Source: Paenibacillus bouchesdurhonensis (GTDB lineage: Bacteria > Bacillota > Bacilli > Paenibacillales > Paenibacillaceae). From it: a stretch of DNA of 64,000 nt. The notes under the pieces are model-generated. The model saw only the letters and a program-made list of their open reading frames with translations, was not told the origin of the DNA and did no database searches. The stretch lies in assembly GCF_900155685.1 (NCBI RefSeq), contig NZ_LT732548.1, positions 1,160,033 through 1,224,032 of the forward strand. The letters run 5' to 3'. Below, piece after piece: positions 34,812 to 44,081 of this stretch (positions within the stretch are counted from its first letter, which is position 1; every line of letters starts with the position of its first letter). Both the position numbers and the translations under genes were made by a program.

Positions 34812-35915
34812 TCATTCATCTTGCATGTGAGATTCTATCTTTAATGTTTCATTCGAATCTGATTCACTGACAGGCTCTTCATGAGCAACACTGCCTGCCT
34901 CTGCCCCGGTAGCAGCTTCAATATCGTTTAGACACGACTCAAGAAACAGTAATTCAGAGGAAATAGCCTGTTTGTCAGCTTCTAGCGAGCTTTGCAAGTC
35001 ACGATAGTATTGAAGCAGTTCCGGACTTGCCGCATCGCTCGTTGCTTCATTGAGCATTCGGTAGCTCGATTCCCTATCACCCAACTGATTAGTGAGCGAA
35101 TTCGGGACGTTCTGAATAGCTATCCCGGCCTCATATACTTGTCGCAAGTATTCCATCAAACCTGCCAAAGAAGTATAGAAAGAGGGAGATAATAGATTGT
35201 CCTGGTTCAAAAGATTCTCGCCCTCGTCCAGCAAGGCGCTTCGCGAGAATTTGACACAGTTGATCGACTTATCTCGGATTTTCTGGATGATGTCGTTGAG
35301 GAGGAAGGCGCCTGATTCGAGCTCGTAAGTAATCTTTTGAAATAAATAGCTGTTGGACGCGAGCTGGTCGTTAACGGCTATGAGCGATTCTTGAAGAAAA
35401 GTGATTTGAAGGGACGTATTCTCCGCCGTACTTTCATGCTTGATTTGATGAAAGGAGTCGAAGGAATTCTTGTCGGAATCGTGGTAGGTTGCACTGGTTG
35501 CAGTTGCATGGGGAGGTATGGATGCTGTGGCTGTATTGGTGGCTAAGAGGGAATTTGCAGGTGATATAGGTGGTGTGTCTGAGGTGGAATTAAAGGATGT
35601 AAATGATGCAGTTGGAGTTGTGCTGGCTTTAAAGGCTTGGAATTGATTTTTGTGAGTGTCTGCATCTTTAATATGTTCATTGACCTGGGAGAGCAAGGCT
35701 TCGACTTCTTCTGGAAATATCCCGCAGGCTTGAAAAGTTACAGCCGCATCGCTGGAGCTCGTAAAGTCGCCATAAGTGATGCCGATTTGGCTTGGAAGGA
35801 TGAAGAGAAGTGCGGACAGGAGGAGAAGCGATTCCAGCAGTAGTGTTTGCCGCCGCTTCCTTCGTTTTCGCAGATAGTGAAAGACAAAAGCTTTGAGACT
35901 GCGCAAAATGGCCAT
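34812..35915 (-). CDS. Divergent TapA (YqxM)-like fibre anchoring protein
   Basis: A 367-residue protein with a basic N terminus, one hydrophobic helix (about 24-45) and then ITYGDFTSSSDAAVTFQACGIF. This matches the TapA/YqxM pattern (short SipW-type signal followed by V-x-x-Q-x-C-x-x-F) that I recall from B. subtilis TapA. The rest is unlike TapA: a Ser/Thr-rich low-complexity stretch (about 85-165), a helical, possibly coiled-coil region (about 165-335) and an acidic tail. It is first gene of the sipW-tasA operon, the position of tapA. Start ATG follows AAGGGGG. The role as anchor or assembly factor is inferred from position and signal. Confidence 0.75.
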   Translation of the reverse strand: MAILRSLKAFVFHYLRKRRKRRQTLLLESLLLLSALLFILPSQIGITYGDFTSSSDAAVTFQACGIFPEEVEALLSQVNEHIKDADTHKNQFQAFKASTTPTASFTSFNSTSDTPPISPANSLLATNTATASIPPHATATSATYHDSDKNSFDSFHQIKHESTAENTSLQITFLQESLIAVNDQLASNSYLFQKITYELESGAFLLNDIIQKIRDKSINCVKFSRSALLDEGENLLNQDNLLSPSFYTSLAGLMEYLRQVYEAGIAIQNVPNSLTNQLGDRESSYRMLNEATSDAASPELLQYYRDLQSSLEADKQAISSELLFLESCLNDIEAATGAEAGSVAHEEPVSESDSNETLKIESHMQDE

Positions 35916-35947
35916 GGCCCCCTTCTTTCCGAGCGTAAAACCCTTTT

Positions 35948-35963
35948 GTTCTTTATAAAGAAC
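35948..35963. promoter_or_regulatory. SinR operator: perfect palindrome of two boxes
   Basis: GTTCTTTATAAAGAAC is a perfect 16-base palindrome made of two head-to-head GTTCTTT SinR boxes. It lies 33 bases upstream of the tapA-like start and just downstream of a TATAAT on the minus strand (35970-35975), so it would cover the transcription start. Repression by the SinR encoded in the same locus is inferred. Confidence 0.82.
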
Positions 35964-35969
35964 ATCTGG

Positions 35970-35998
35970 ATTATATTAAATATAAAGGTTTATTCAGA
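35970..35998 (-). promoter_or_regulatory. Promoter of the tapA-sipW-tasA operon
   Basis: TATAAT on minus (35970-35975) with a poor -35 (TTCTGA) at about 18 bases. A weak -35 with an operator at the start site fits a regulated promoter. Confidence 0.6.
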
Positions 35999-36099
35999 AA
36001 AGGGAAAGTCGCGAACAGCACGGAAAAACTGTTATAACGAACAAAAATAAACCAGTTTCTTTAGTTACCTTCAATTTTCTTTGAATTAATGGATGTTTT

Positions 36100-36106
36100 G
36101 TTCTTT
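36100..36106 (+). promoter_or_regulatory. Additional SinR box upstream of sinI-like gene
   Basis: GTTCTTT lies 62 bases upstream of the sinI-like start. It sits in the loop of an inverted repeat, AATGGATG (36088-36095) with CATCCATT (36119-36126). This could allow SinR to act on both divergent transcripts. Confidence 0.5.
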
Positions 36107-36168
36107 TTAAGGAGCGGTCATCCATTTGCCTGCGGTCAATAAATCCATTCATCTTTAGGAGGAGATCG

Positions 36169-36339
36169 ATGATGAATAAGTCCTTTCAGGTTATGGCCAG
36201 CAAATCCATGACTAGCGCTGAGGCCGCGGAGTGGATCTATCTGCTCGTGCTGGCTAAGGAAGCGGGGGTTCCGATTGAGACGGTGCGTTCCTTTCTCCAG
36301 GGAAGGGCGCTGCGCGAGTCGGAGCAGGCTTCCTCCTAA
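36169..36339 (+). CDS. SinI-like antirepressor, short gene divergent from tapA
   Basis: A 56-residue protein whose central segment EWIYLLVLAKEAGVPIETVR plus SFLQG aligns with the SinI domain of B. subtilis SinI (EWVELM-EAKEANISPEEIRKYL). That is the helix pair that binds SinR. There is no DNA-binding domain. Start ATG (36169) or the next ATG (36172) follows AGGAGGAG at good spacing. It is transcribed away from the tapA operon across a 250-base region with SinR boxes. Predicted role: bind SinR and release matrix genes. Length (57 in B. subtilis) agrees. Confidence 0.82.
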   Translation: MMNKSFQVMASKSMTSAEAAEWIYLLVLAKEAGVPIETVRSFLQGRALRESEQASS

Positions 36340-36384
36340 ATTTTTTGGCCGGCAGAAGCATTCAGGAAGAAGAGGAAGAAACAT

Positions 36385-36414
36385 GGTCTCTCGTGCTGAG
36401 AGAGTATATTTTTT
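36385..36414 (+). terminator. Weak terminator after the sinI-like gene
   Basis: TCTCTC pairs with GAGAGA around GTGCT, followed by TATATTTTTT. Confidence 0.6.
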
Positions 36415-36512
36415 CGCGAAATTTGTAGGGTAATCACGATTCAGGGAGATAGCTTTTGTGATAGAATAGAGAAAGTCTACACGGACGTGAGCTTGGAAGG
36501 AGCGAAGAAATC

Positions 36513-38039
36513 ATGCGCATGAACAATATGCTGCACTTTACCGAGAACCACCGTTACTGCGTATACCGCGACTTCGGCCTCAGTGCTGTTGACGGCAGAA
36601 TGCTTAGTCTAATTTATCAGCCGATGGTCGGCGCATTTGCCATCGGCTTCTATCGCTTGCTCGCTGAGCGGGTCTCCCTTGAGCAAGTCGGGTATTCATC
36701 GATCGAGCAGCAGCGGGAGCTGTTTCTTACCTTGGGCCTTGAACCAAGTGAGAAGGGGCGCAAATATTTGATGGAACAGGCATCCAAGCTGGAGGCTGTC
36801 GGGCTTCTGCAGACAAGCCGTTTATACATACCGGAAAATGATGACTACATTTACGAGTATGAGCTGCAGGCGCCGTTATCTCCCGCTGATTTTTTCCGGA
36901 CACAGCATTTGACTTTGCTGCTTCGCGACAAGATCGGCAAGTTTGCTGTTCTGGCTTTGCGGGAGCGCTTATTCTGCGAGGAACCGGCAGAGTGGATCGG
37001 ATTTACGTACAATAAGGAGAACATTTCGGTACCTTTCTACGACATATTCGAGTTGAATACGCATGCCATAGATTATGAACTGGAGCAGGCAATCGCTGAA
37101 TCCTCTGTACTCAGACAGCCTGGCGTATTGCAAGGGGCAGAGGAAGAGGCGATCAATTATGCGGATATCATCGTTCGTTTTCCGCGCGAATCTGCGAACC
37201 GCTCCTTTGTAGAGGCGCTTCGCTTTGACGTTGAAGGAATGGGGATCGCTAATTATGTAGCTCGCAAATACGAGCTCAGCGTTCAGGATTTATGCCGGCT
37301 GCTGGATGAGGATGGGGTGTTTGGCGCAGATGGAAGCTTGCTGCTGGAGAGTCTGCAGCACAAAGCGAATCTTCATTTCAGGCAGGGGAAGCGCCGCAAG
37401 GACGAGAGGGAGGTTGCTTACGCGAAGGTCGTAGCGTTGCGATCGTCTGATTCGGGCGTTGATGAAGGGTTGCCGGAAGAGGTTGCTGTGCAAATGGAGT
37501 ACTACGTGGACGTTCCTCCGCAGTTTCTCAGCAAATGCGACATTCATCAATACAATATGATGCTGCGTAATGAGCCGTACACTCGGCTGCTAAAGACATT
37601 TTTCCCGGGTTCGGTGCCCGATAATTTGCTGGATATATTTGAGAAGGTTGATTTGAACTATAAGCTGCCTGGCGAGGTCATCAATGTGCTGATCCATTAT
37701 TTGATGGAATTGCTGACTTCCGGAGGAGAGCAGCGGATCAACCGCAATTTCGTGGATGCGATTGCTGCCAATATGCTGCTTAAGCGGATTGACTCGTACG
37801 AGAAGGCCGTGCAATATATTCGTAATCAGGCGAAGATCAGGAAAGAAAAGAGCAGGACTCCGGGAGCGGCACAACCTGCGGCTGGCAGAAGCCGAAGCTA
37901 CGGTAGAGCCGCAGCCAAACCGGATATTCCGATTGTACAAAGCTCGGCCAATGAAGGCGAAGTAACGGAAGAGGAATTTGCCGAGCTGCTCAAGATGGCG
38001 GAGCAGATGCAGGCGAGCAAAAATAAAGGAAGCATGTAA
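36513..38039 (+). CDS. dnaB: Replication initiation and membrane attachment protein DnaB
   Basis: A 508-residue Bacillus-type DnaB (not the helicase), which helps load the replicative helicase at oriC and at PriA-restarted forks and links origin to membrane. The N-terminal winged-helix region (about 1-150) and C-terminal DnaB/DnaD DDBH2-type helical region (about 340-440, with INVLIHYLMELL and RNFVDAIAANMLLKR) are visible. A basic, Ala/Arg-rich linker follows near 450. Start ATG follows GGAAGGAG. It is followed 23 bases later by dnaI, the usual pair. Confidence 0.92.
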   Translation: MRMNNMLHFTENHRYCVYRDFGLSAVDGRMLSLIYQPMVGAFAIGFYRLLAERVSLEQVGYSSIEQQRELFLTLGLEPSEKGRKYLMEQASKLEAVGLLQTSRLYIPENDDYIYEYELQAPLSPADFFRTQHLTLLLRDKIGKFAVLALRERLFCEEPAEWIGFTYNKENISVPFYDIFELNTHAIDYELEQAIAESSVLRQPGVLQGAEEEAINYADIIVRFPRESANRSFVEALRFDVEGMGIANYVARKYELSVQDLCRLLDEDGVFGADGSLLLESLQHKANLHFRQGKRRKDEREVAYAKVVALRSSDSGVDEGLPEEVAVQMEYYVDVPPQFLSKCDIHQYNMMLRNEPYTRLLKTFFPGSVPDNLLDIFEKVDLNYKLPGEVINVLIHYLMELLTSGGEQRINRNFVDAIAANMLLKRIDSYEKAVQYIRNQAKIRKEKSRTPGAAQPAAGRSRSYGRAAAKPDIPIVQSSANEGEVTEEEFAELLKMAEQMQASKNKGSM

Positions 38040-38062
38040 TTTAGGAAGGTGAATGTTAGCTT

Positions 38063-39016
38063 ATGGAATCACTCGGGGAACTGCTGTCACAGATGAAAAG
38101 TCCGGGACTTCGCCGACGCTCGGAGGAATTGACGGCGAAGCTGATGAGCGATCCGCTCGTGCTGGAGCTAAGAGCTCGTCATCCAGAGCTAAGCGATAGG
38201 CAGCTTACGCTGAATATGGCGAAGCTCTATCAATATGTGCAGACTTCGCGTCACTGTGAGAGCTGTCCAGGACTCGAACGCTGCCCGAATGATTTTCCCG
38301 GACACTATACGAAGCTAACGGTCGAATCGCTACATGGGACTGCGACGATCAATGATCGGCAAGTTCCCTGCAACCTGCAGATCCAGAGGGAACGAGAGCT
38401 CGCGATCAAGAAACGCATCCATAGCTTTTACGTGGATGAGCGGGCTCTGGAGGAAGGCTATAGCGAAGTGGAAATTATGGGGAAGGATCGGGAGCGAGCC
38501 CCGGCGGTCAGCCGGATATTCCAATACATTAACGAGGTGAAGGAGAGCGGTTTATCGCCTCGCGGTCTGTTCTTGGAAGGCCATTTCGGAACGGGCAAGA
38601 CATTTCTGATGTGCTATCTTTTGCATGAGCTGGCCAAGGCGGGATATTCCGGGGTTATCGTGTATATGCCCGAATTTGTAGAGGATTTGAAATCCATGTT
38701 CCAGGACAATCAGAAGCTGAAGGAAACGGTCGAAATCATGAAGCAGGCAGACCTGCTCATCTTCGACGATATCGGCGCTGAGAACCTAAATCCTTGGGTT
38801 CGAGACCATGTGATGGGTTCGATTTTGAACTTTCGTATGAATCGGAAGCCGACCTTTTATACATCGAATTATTCGCTTAGCGGACTGGAGAAGCATCTTA
38901 GCTTTACGAGCAAAGATGGAGAGGAGATTCATAAAGGCCAGCGCTTGATGGATCGGATCGCTCCGTTCGTAGAGATAGTGCAAGTGCGCGGCGTGAATAA
39001 GCGGGGGCAGAAGTAA
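38063..39016 (+). CDS. dnaI: Primosomal helicase loader DnaI
   Basis: A 317-residue AAA+ ATPase. Walker A is GHFGTGKT (173-180), Walker B LLIFDDIG, and the N-terminal domain has a Cys-rich zinc motif (Cys65, Cys68, Cys74 and a later Cys103). It loads the DnaC-type replicative helicase with DnaB and DnaD. Start ATG follows GGAAGGTGA. It forms an operon with dnaB and ends at a strong terminator. Confidence 0.94.
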   Translation: MESLGELLSQMKSPGLRRRSEELTAKLMSDPLVLELRARHPELSDRQLTLNMAKLYQYVQTSRHCESCPGLERCPNDFPGHYTKLTVESLHGTATINDRQVPCNLQIQRERELAIKKRIHSFYVDERALEEGYSEVEIMGKDRERAPAVSRIFQYINEVKESGLSPRGLFLEGHFGTGKTFLMCYLLHELAKAGYSGVIVYMPEFVEDLKSMFQDNQKLKETVEIMKQADLLIFDDIGAENLNPWVRDHVMGSILNFRMNRKPTFYTSNYSLSGLEKHLSFTSKDGEEIHKGQRLMDRIAPFVEIVQVRGVNKRGQK

Positions 39017-39028
39017 GGTATGAAGACC

Positions 39029-39082
39029 AAATAAGAATAGCAGGCTAGGAGCTGAAGCTCCCGGCCTGCTATTCTTATTTTT
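39029..39082 (+). terminator. Terminator of dnaB-dnaI
   Basis: AATAAGAATAGCAGGC pairs perfectly with GCCTGCTATTCTTATT, with an inner AGCT/AGCT stem, followed by TTT. Confidence 0.93.
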
Positions 39083-39147
39083 GACGGAGGGTTCCTTATG
39101 TATAAGCCTTCCGAGGATCCCCGTAAGCCGTTATGTGCTGAAAATCA

Positions 39148-39303
39148 TTAACCGGCAAAAAATTTAAAAATGACCATGCCGAAGAAAATGACAGCCATTA
39201 GCGTCAGCATGCCGAAAAAACCGTTCATCAGGTCAAACAAATCATTGCGCGGCTCTTCGTTGATATGCTCCCGCGGATCATTTACGTGCGTATTTGCGTC
39301 CAT
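39148..39303 (-). CDS. Small membrane protein (YqzM-like)
   Basis: A 51-residue protein. A polar N terminus with DPREHINEEPRNDLFDL precedes one hydrophobic helix (about residues 27-49). Its size and layout recall B. subtilis YqzM, but the resemblance is only moderate. The ATG at 39303 has GAGGAGG 9 bases upstream; a longer frame to 39339 lacks a site. Function unknown. Confidence 0.65.
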   Translation of the reverse strand: MDANTHVNDPREHINEEPRNDLFDLMNGFFGMLTLMAVIFFGMVIFKFFAG

Positions 39304-39557
39304 GGCGATGGGCCTCCTCGAGAAAATTATATTTATCAATGAAATACGTCATAGACAAAACAGTTTTGGGTTATTCTTAGTATAACCAAACGTTCAACAG
39401 TTTGTAAAGAAGAAGCAAGGACTACGATTTTTCATTTGCTATATATTTGTGGTATACTTTGAATGACGCTTTTTTTAGCGCATTGTTCAAATGAATGACA
39501 CAAATCATGTTCAATGACATGTGTTATACGTGCCCTAACATGAAGGAGGAGATTTAT

Positions 39558-39875
39558 ATGGCAATCGTTAACGTATCCGATCAAACTTTCAATAGTGAAG
39601 TGGAAAGCAAAGGGACAGTCCTGGTTGATTTTTGGGCTCCTTGGTGCGGCCCTTGTAAAATGATCGCTCCGATCTTGGATGAGCTGGCTGCAGAAGTAGG
39701 TGATTCCGTTAAAATCGCCAAACTAAACGTTGACGATAACCCAGAATCAGCTTCCCGCTTTGGCGTGATGAGTATCCCGACACTCATCCTCTTCAAAGAC
39801 GGACAACCGGTCGATAAAGTCGTCGGTTTGAACTCTAAAGATGCTCTGAAAAGCCTCATCGCTAAGCACCAATAA
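39558..39875 (+). CDS. trxA: Thioredoxin
   Basis: A 105-residue canonical thioredoxin. Active site WCGPC (Cys30, Cys33), cis-Pro in SIPTLILFKDG, and the buried Asp in VLVDFWA. It reduces cytoplasmic disulfides. The ATG at 39558 follows AAGGAGGAG; the open frame begins upstream at 39495, but that leader is not homologous. It lies before uvrC, as in other Bacillales. It differs from the CGDC paralogue at 14.9 kb. Confidence 0.96.
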   Translation: MAIVNVSDQTFNSEVESKGTVLVDFWAPWCGPCKMIAPILDELAAEVGDSVKIAKLNVDDNPESASRFGVMSIPTLILFKDGQPVDKVVGLNSKDALKSLIAKHQ

Positions 39876-39904
39876 GAGATTGATGCGTTGATAAGTGCTT
39901 TCAC

Positions 39905-39933
39905 ACGCCTCCGGAACTTCCGGGGGCGTTTTC
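39905..39933 (+). terminator. Terminator of trxA
   Basis: ACGCCTCCGG pairs with CCGGGGGCGT (one G-T pair) around a short loop, followed by TTTTCT. Confidence 0.82.
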
Positions 39934-40001
39934 TATGTTATTCCGAAGACATTCTATGTTATATCTTAGTTGTAAGACCATGGGAGAGGAGGGGACTAGA
40001 C

Positions 40002-41984
40002 ATGAATAGATCGGTTAATGAACTGCAGGAGCAGGAGAAGGCGCTGGAGAATATCCGCCATAAGCTGGCTCTTCTGCCGGATTTGCCGGGCTGTTATTTA
40101 ATGAAGAACAAAGAGGGAACGATCATTTACGTGGGCAAGGCCAAAGTGCTGAAAAATCGCGTGCGTTCTTATTTTACAGGCAGCCATGACGGCAAAACCC
40201 AGCGGCTCGTCTCGGAAATCCGCGATTTTGAATATATCGTTACCGCCAGCAATATGGAAGCACTCATTTTGGAATGTAATTTGATCAAGACGCATCATCC
40301 GCGGTACAATGTCCTGCTCAAAGATGACAAGACATTCCCTTATCTGAAAATTACGAACGAGCCCCATCCTAGGCTGGAGGTTACGCGGCGTGTGCTCAAG
40401 GATAAAGCGAAGTATTTCGGCCCTTATCCTAATGCCTATGCGGCCCAACAGACCAAAAAGCTGCTTGATCGCATGTATCCATTGCGTAAGTGCAACGTCA
40501 TGCCTAAAGAGGTCTGCTTATACTATCACATGGGTCAGTGCATGGCACCCTGCGTGCAGGAGGTGACTCAGGCGAAATACGATGAAATTACGCAAGAGAT
40601 TCATTCATTTCTCAGCGGCGGCCATGAAGAAATCAAGAAAGAGCTGCAGCGCAAAATGCAGGAGGCGGCGGAGGAGCTGTATTTCGAACGAGCGAAAGAG
40701 CTGCGCGATCAAATCATGAATATCGATGCGCTCATGGAGAAGCAGAAAATTACGATGGCCGACGCCAAAGACCGCGACGTGTTCGGTTATGCGGTGGATA
40801 AGGGCTGGATGTGCGTGCAAATCTTGTATATGCGCCAAGGGAAGATGATCGAAAGACATGCGTCGGTCTTTCCATTCTATGGCGAGGCTTATCAGGATTT
40901 TCTGTCGTACGTGACCCAGTATTATAGCGATAATCCCGCATTGCCTCAGGAAATTCTACTTCCGGCGGAGCCGTCCGGCAAAACAGCGGAGGCAGGTTTG
41001 AATTCTAAGGAAGCGGTGGAAGCGCCGAGGGATGCAATAACGGACGAAGCAACGGATTCAACGCCGGGACTTCAAATGGACGAAGCAACAGACGCGATGA
41101 CGGATGCAGCTACGGACGCAACCACGGACGCGATTAACGGAGCAGTGGAGCTCCAGCAATGGCTTGGGGTCAAGACGCATGTGCCGCAGCGCGGTCTAAA
41201 GCGGCAAATGATCGGGATGGCCGAGGAGAACGCCAGAGTATCTCTGGAGGAGAAGTTCCGGCTTATTGAGCGAGATGAAGAGCGTACCTTGAAAGCGGCC
41301 GAGAACCTGGGCCTTGCGATTGGTCTTGAGTCGCTGTCGCGTATTGAAGCTTTTGACAACTCGAACATCCAGGGAACGAATCCGGTATCCGCGATGGTCG
41401 TGTTTATTGATGGAAAGCCAGCGAAGAAAGAATATCGTAAGTACAAAGTTCGTACCGTCGAGGGGCCGGATGATTACGAGACGATGCGGGAAGTCATCCG
41501 CCGCAGGTACGAGCGGGTTCTGAAGGAAAATCTGCCGCAGCCGGATTTGATCGTCGTGGATGGCGGGAAGGGACAGATCTCAGCAGCGATCGATGTGCTG
41601 GAGAATGAGCTCGGCTTGTTCATTCCCGTATGCGGTCTCGTCAAGGATGACAAGCATAAGACTGCCCAGCTTATGGTGGGAGATCCGCCGGAGCCGATAC
41701 AACTGCCGCGCGACAGCCAGGAGTTCTATCTCTTGCAGCGGATTCAGGATGAGGTGCATCGCTTTGCGATTACATTCCACCGCGAGCAGCGGGGAAAATC
41801 GATGATTGCCTCCCGCCTCGACGCGATACCGGGCATCGGGGAGAAGCGGCGCACAATGCTGCTGAAGCATTTCGGTTCGCTCAAAAAAATAAAAGAGGCC
41901 TCCGTCGAAGACTTCCGGCCTCTGTCGATCGGCGATAAGCTCGCCGAGCAAATTATAAATGCCCTTCGGGATGAGGAGTCGTAA
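40002..41984 (+). CDS. uvrC: Excinuclease ABC subunit C with a TDAx-repeat insertion
   Basis: A 660-residue UvrC. It has the N-terminal GIY-YIG nuclease domain ([20 protein letters not shown], about residues 24-45), the UVR domain near 200-235, the RNase H-like endonuclease domain starting near 450 ([20 protein letters not shown]) and a C-terminal (HhH)2 domain ([16 protein letters not shown]). It makes the dual incisions of nucleotide excision repair. It is about 60 residues longer than usual because of an acidic insertion at about 320-382 carrying [16 protein letters not shown]. The ATG at 40002 follows GGAGGGG. The 3' end overlaps the convergent CPBP gene by 32 bases. Confidence 0.95.
   Translation: MNRSVNELQEQEKALENIRHKLALLPDLPGCYLMKNKEGTIIYVGKAKVLKNRVRSYFTGSHDGKTQRLVSEIRDFEYIVTASNMEALILECNLIKTHHPRYNVLLKDDKTFPYLKITNEPHPRLEVTRRVLKDKAKYFGPYPNAYAAQQTKKLLDRMYPLRKCNVMPKEVCLYYHMGQCMAPCVQEVTQAKYDEITQEIHSFLSGGHEEIKKELQRKMQEAAEELYFERAKELRDQIMNIDALMEKQKITMADAKDRDVFGYAVDKGWMCVQILYMRQGKMIERHASVFPFYGEAYQDFLSYVTQYYSDNPALPQEILLPAEPSGKTAEAGLNSKEAVEAPRDAITDEATDSTPGLQMDEATDAMTDAATDATTDAINGAVELQQWLGVKTHVPQRGLKRQMIGMAEENARVSLEEKFRLIERDEERTLKAAENLGLAIGLESLSRIEAFDNSNIQGTNPVSAMVVFIDGKPAKKEYRKYKVRTVEGPDDYETMREVIRRRYERVLKENLPQPDLIVVDGGKGQISAAIDVLENELGLFIPVCGLVKDDKHKTAQLMVGDPPEPIQLPRDSQEFYLLQRIQDEVHRFAITFHREQRGKSMIASRLDAIPGIGEKRRTMLLKHFGSLKKIKEASVEDFRPLSIGDKLAEQIINALRDEES
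41088..41135 (+). repeat. 12-base tandem repeat inside uvrC
   Basis: Four in-frame 12-base units, consensus ACRGAYGCRNYN, encode four consecutive Thr-Asp-Ala-x tetrapeptides. More degenerate units precede them (41041-41087). Confidence 0.85.
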
Positions 41985-43680
41985 GCAGCGGCTCCTCTTC
42001 TTTTTGTTGTAACGGGGGGATGCTCCTCGTCCGGCCCGGCGGGTTGAATAGATAAATAACGAACGCGACGATCGCCGGCAGCACGATATAGAATATACCA
42101 GCAGACCAGTTCAGCGCTCCGCCCATCAGCATGAGACTGAGCGACATTAGGATGCTGTTGAAGATGACATGCGTGAACATGGCGGTAATATAGCCATAGC
42201 GCAAGAAAACGAAGCTAAACATTAAGCCGATAATCGCAAGCTCGATCGGGCGGGAATAGACAGGATAAATGGGATATAAGGTATGTCCGAACGCCCAAAT
42301 AATAGACGATAATAAGCTGGCAATGAATGTGCTGCGGAAAATTTTCTTCAGCATCGGAATGCCGAATAAGCGATAAACCGCTTCCTCGCCAATCCCCGCC
42401 ACCCAGGCAAGCAGAGGGAAAAGGGCGGGATAGATCATGTTGTATGCCGATTGCGAGGCATCGGTCGTGGACCAGGTGCCGAACACCCGCTCCAGCAGCA
42501 AGAAGATGACCGATTGCGTGCCGAGCAGAATCATTGCCCACAAATAGCCGTTTTGCATGGAGGACAAGACATGCCGTCCATACTCCGGTTCTTTGGCGCG
42601 CGCCCACAGATTGATTCCTTGCTTTCGCCACAATCCATCTCCCCCGACCAGCGAGAAGTAGATCGAAGCGGCGATGAGCAGCGTGAGAACGCCTTGAATT
42701 ACGAAGCCCACGATCAGGATGCCGATTCCCATTCCCTCTACTTGCAGCATAGGAAGCATATTTATCGCTCCTACCATCGAAAATATAAAGTAGATGGAGG
42801 ATAGAGCCAAACCGCGTAAAAAGGAAGAAAATGGACGTGTTTTCACACTGTAGACGATAGCCAATATGCCAAGTACAAAGGTGAACAGGGCGTAGCCTGC
42901 CCAGGTGAACCAGTTGGCCAGCTTCTTCTGCCCCTTCACATAGTCCATGTGGACAGACGGAGGCTCGAAATAGGACTGTAGGGAGGAGACATCTCCATTT
43001 TCATAACTGAATTGAATAAGTGCATGGGATTGACCCACTTCATATCCGGAAACCTCGAAGGTAAGGCCAAGCTCGTTCCCGGTGCTGTGCAGTTGCAGCT
43101 TGGCAGGATCGAAGCCGAATGCTTTCAGGTAAGGCTCAGCCAATCGTTCCTTATCCTCCAGCGTCAAGCTGCCTTCGAGTATCAACAAGCTCTCGATGCT
43201 CTCCATGCCTTGCTTCAGAAGCAAATCTTTAGTAGCGTTGCTATTGGCCTGGATACGCTCGAAACCTGCGACATGCCCGCCATACATGTTGACGTCTACT
43301 GTTAAGGCGTTAAACATTTCATTAGGGTGCTCGAAGCGAACCCGAAATACCTCTAAAGGAAATTGCTCGCTATAAGTATCTGCATAAGTTTTCATCAGGC
43401 TTTCCTTGGATAAATAACCATATATGTCTGATCGAGTTTCATATGTAACCAGGGCATTGTCCAAGTGAACGGGTGTCTCCAGCGTGGAGCTGGAAAATTC
43501 GGCAGCTATTTCGGCTGCCTGCTGCTTCGTGATCGTCTTCTTTATTTGCTCTAACGACTCCGGGGCGGTCATCGGCAAAACAACCTGCAGAGCTAGAAAC
43601 ACGAGGAGACCTACAGCGGCCAACACCCGAACGGTATTGCGTTTCGGCATTCGTCCTGTTGACGAAAAGACTGAGAACAT
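41953..43680 (-). CDS. CPBP-family intramembrane metalloprotease-like protein
   Basis: A 575-residue membrane protein. The N-terminal part is an extracytoplasmic region between a first helix and the core (about residues 35-255). The C-terminal part is a multi-helix CPBP (CAAX protease and bacteriocin-processing) domain, with motif 1 EEAVYRLFG, motif 2 WAFGHTLYP and motif 3 THVIFNS supplying the Glu-Glu-Arg, His and His-Asn residues. CPBP proteases cleave within membranes; the target is unknown. Start ATG follows AAGGGG. The long N-terminal domain is unusual for the family. It overlaps the uvrC 3' end by 32 bases. Confidence 0.87.
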   Translation of the reverse strand: MFSVFSSTGRMPKRNTVRVLAAVGLLVFLALQVVLPMTAPESLEQIKKTITKQQAAEIAAEFSSSTLETPVHLDNALVTYETRSDIYGYLSKESLMKTYADTYSEQFPLEVFRVRFEHPNEMFNALTVDVNMYGGHVAGFERIQANSNATKDLLLKQGMESIESLLILEGSLTLEDKERLAEPYLKAFGFDPAKLQLHSTGNELGLTFEVSGYEVGQSHALIQFSYENGDVSSLQSYFEPPSVHMDYVKGQKKLANWFTWAGYALFTFVLGILAIVYSVKTRPFSSFLRGLALSSIYFIFSMVGAINMLPMLQVEGMGIGILIVGFVIQGVLTLLIAASIYFSLVGGDGLWRKQGINLWARAKEPEYGRHVLSSMQNGYLWAMILLGTQSVIFLLLERVFGTWSTTDASQSAYNMIYPALFPLLAWVAGIGEEAVYRLFGIPMLKKIFRSTFIASLLSSIIWAFGHTLYPIYPVYSRPIELAIIGLMFSFVFLRYGYITAMFTHVIFNSILMSLSLMLMGGALNWSAGIFYIVLPAIVAFVIYLFNPPGRTRSIPPLQQKEEEPLLTTPHPEGHL

Positions 43681-44081
43681 TCAAAAACCCCTTTGCAATA
43701 ATGTAAATGGATATCAAAGTAAAGATACCATAAGCTTCAGGCAATCGCCAGAATGGGACTGGAAAAGGGCAGAGATTACGCAATAACCCTGTAAAAATAC
43801 AGCATGGCTCAGAGAATGAAGGGTGGTAAGCCATGTTTCAGGCAGTAAAGGTTATTTTCATGGTATTTCGGGTTAATCAAGCTTTGTGGTGAGCGTTAAT
43901 TAAGCTTATAATCCAATTCATAGAGATGGAATGAAAATGAAATGAAAGTAATGAAAAGATCGCAACAGGAACCATAACCGAAAGGCACTCTCGATTTCCA
44001 GTGCTTTTTTCTTTTGTCATAGTGTCCATATTAATAGAGTAAACGATAGTGGGAATGCTGAAGGAAGACGAGGTGAACACG
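43681..44081. other. Intergenic region between CPBP gene and ktrB
   Basis: About 400 bases without a supported gene. It contains a short hairpin, GCACT with AGTGC followed by TTTTTTC, near 43985-44013, which might be an attenuator for ktrB. A c-di-AMP (ydaO) riboswitch, common before ktr genes, was sought and not recognised. Confidence 0.45.

Noticed and set aside
43681..44081. c-di-AMP (ydaO) riboswitch before ktrB
   Set aside because: Expected from Bacillus ktrAB, but the conserved core sequence was not found.
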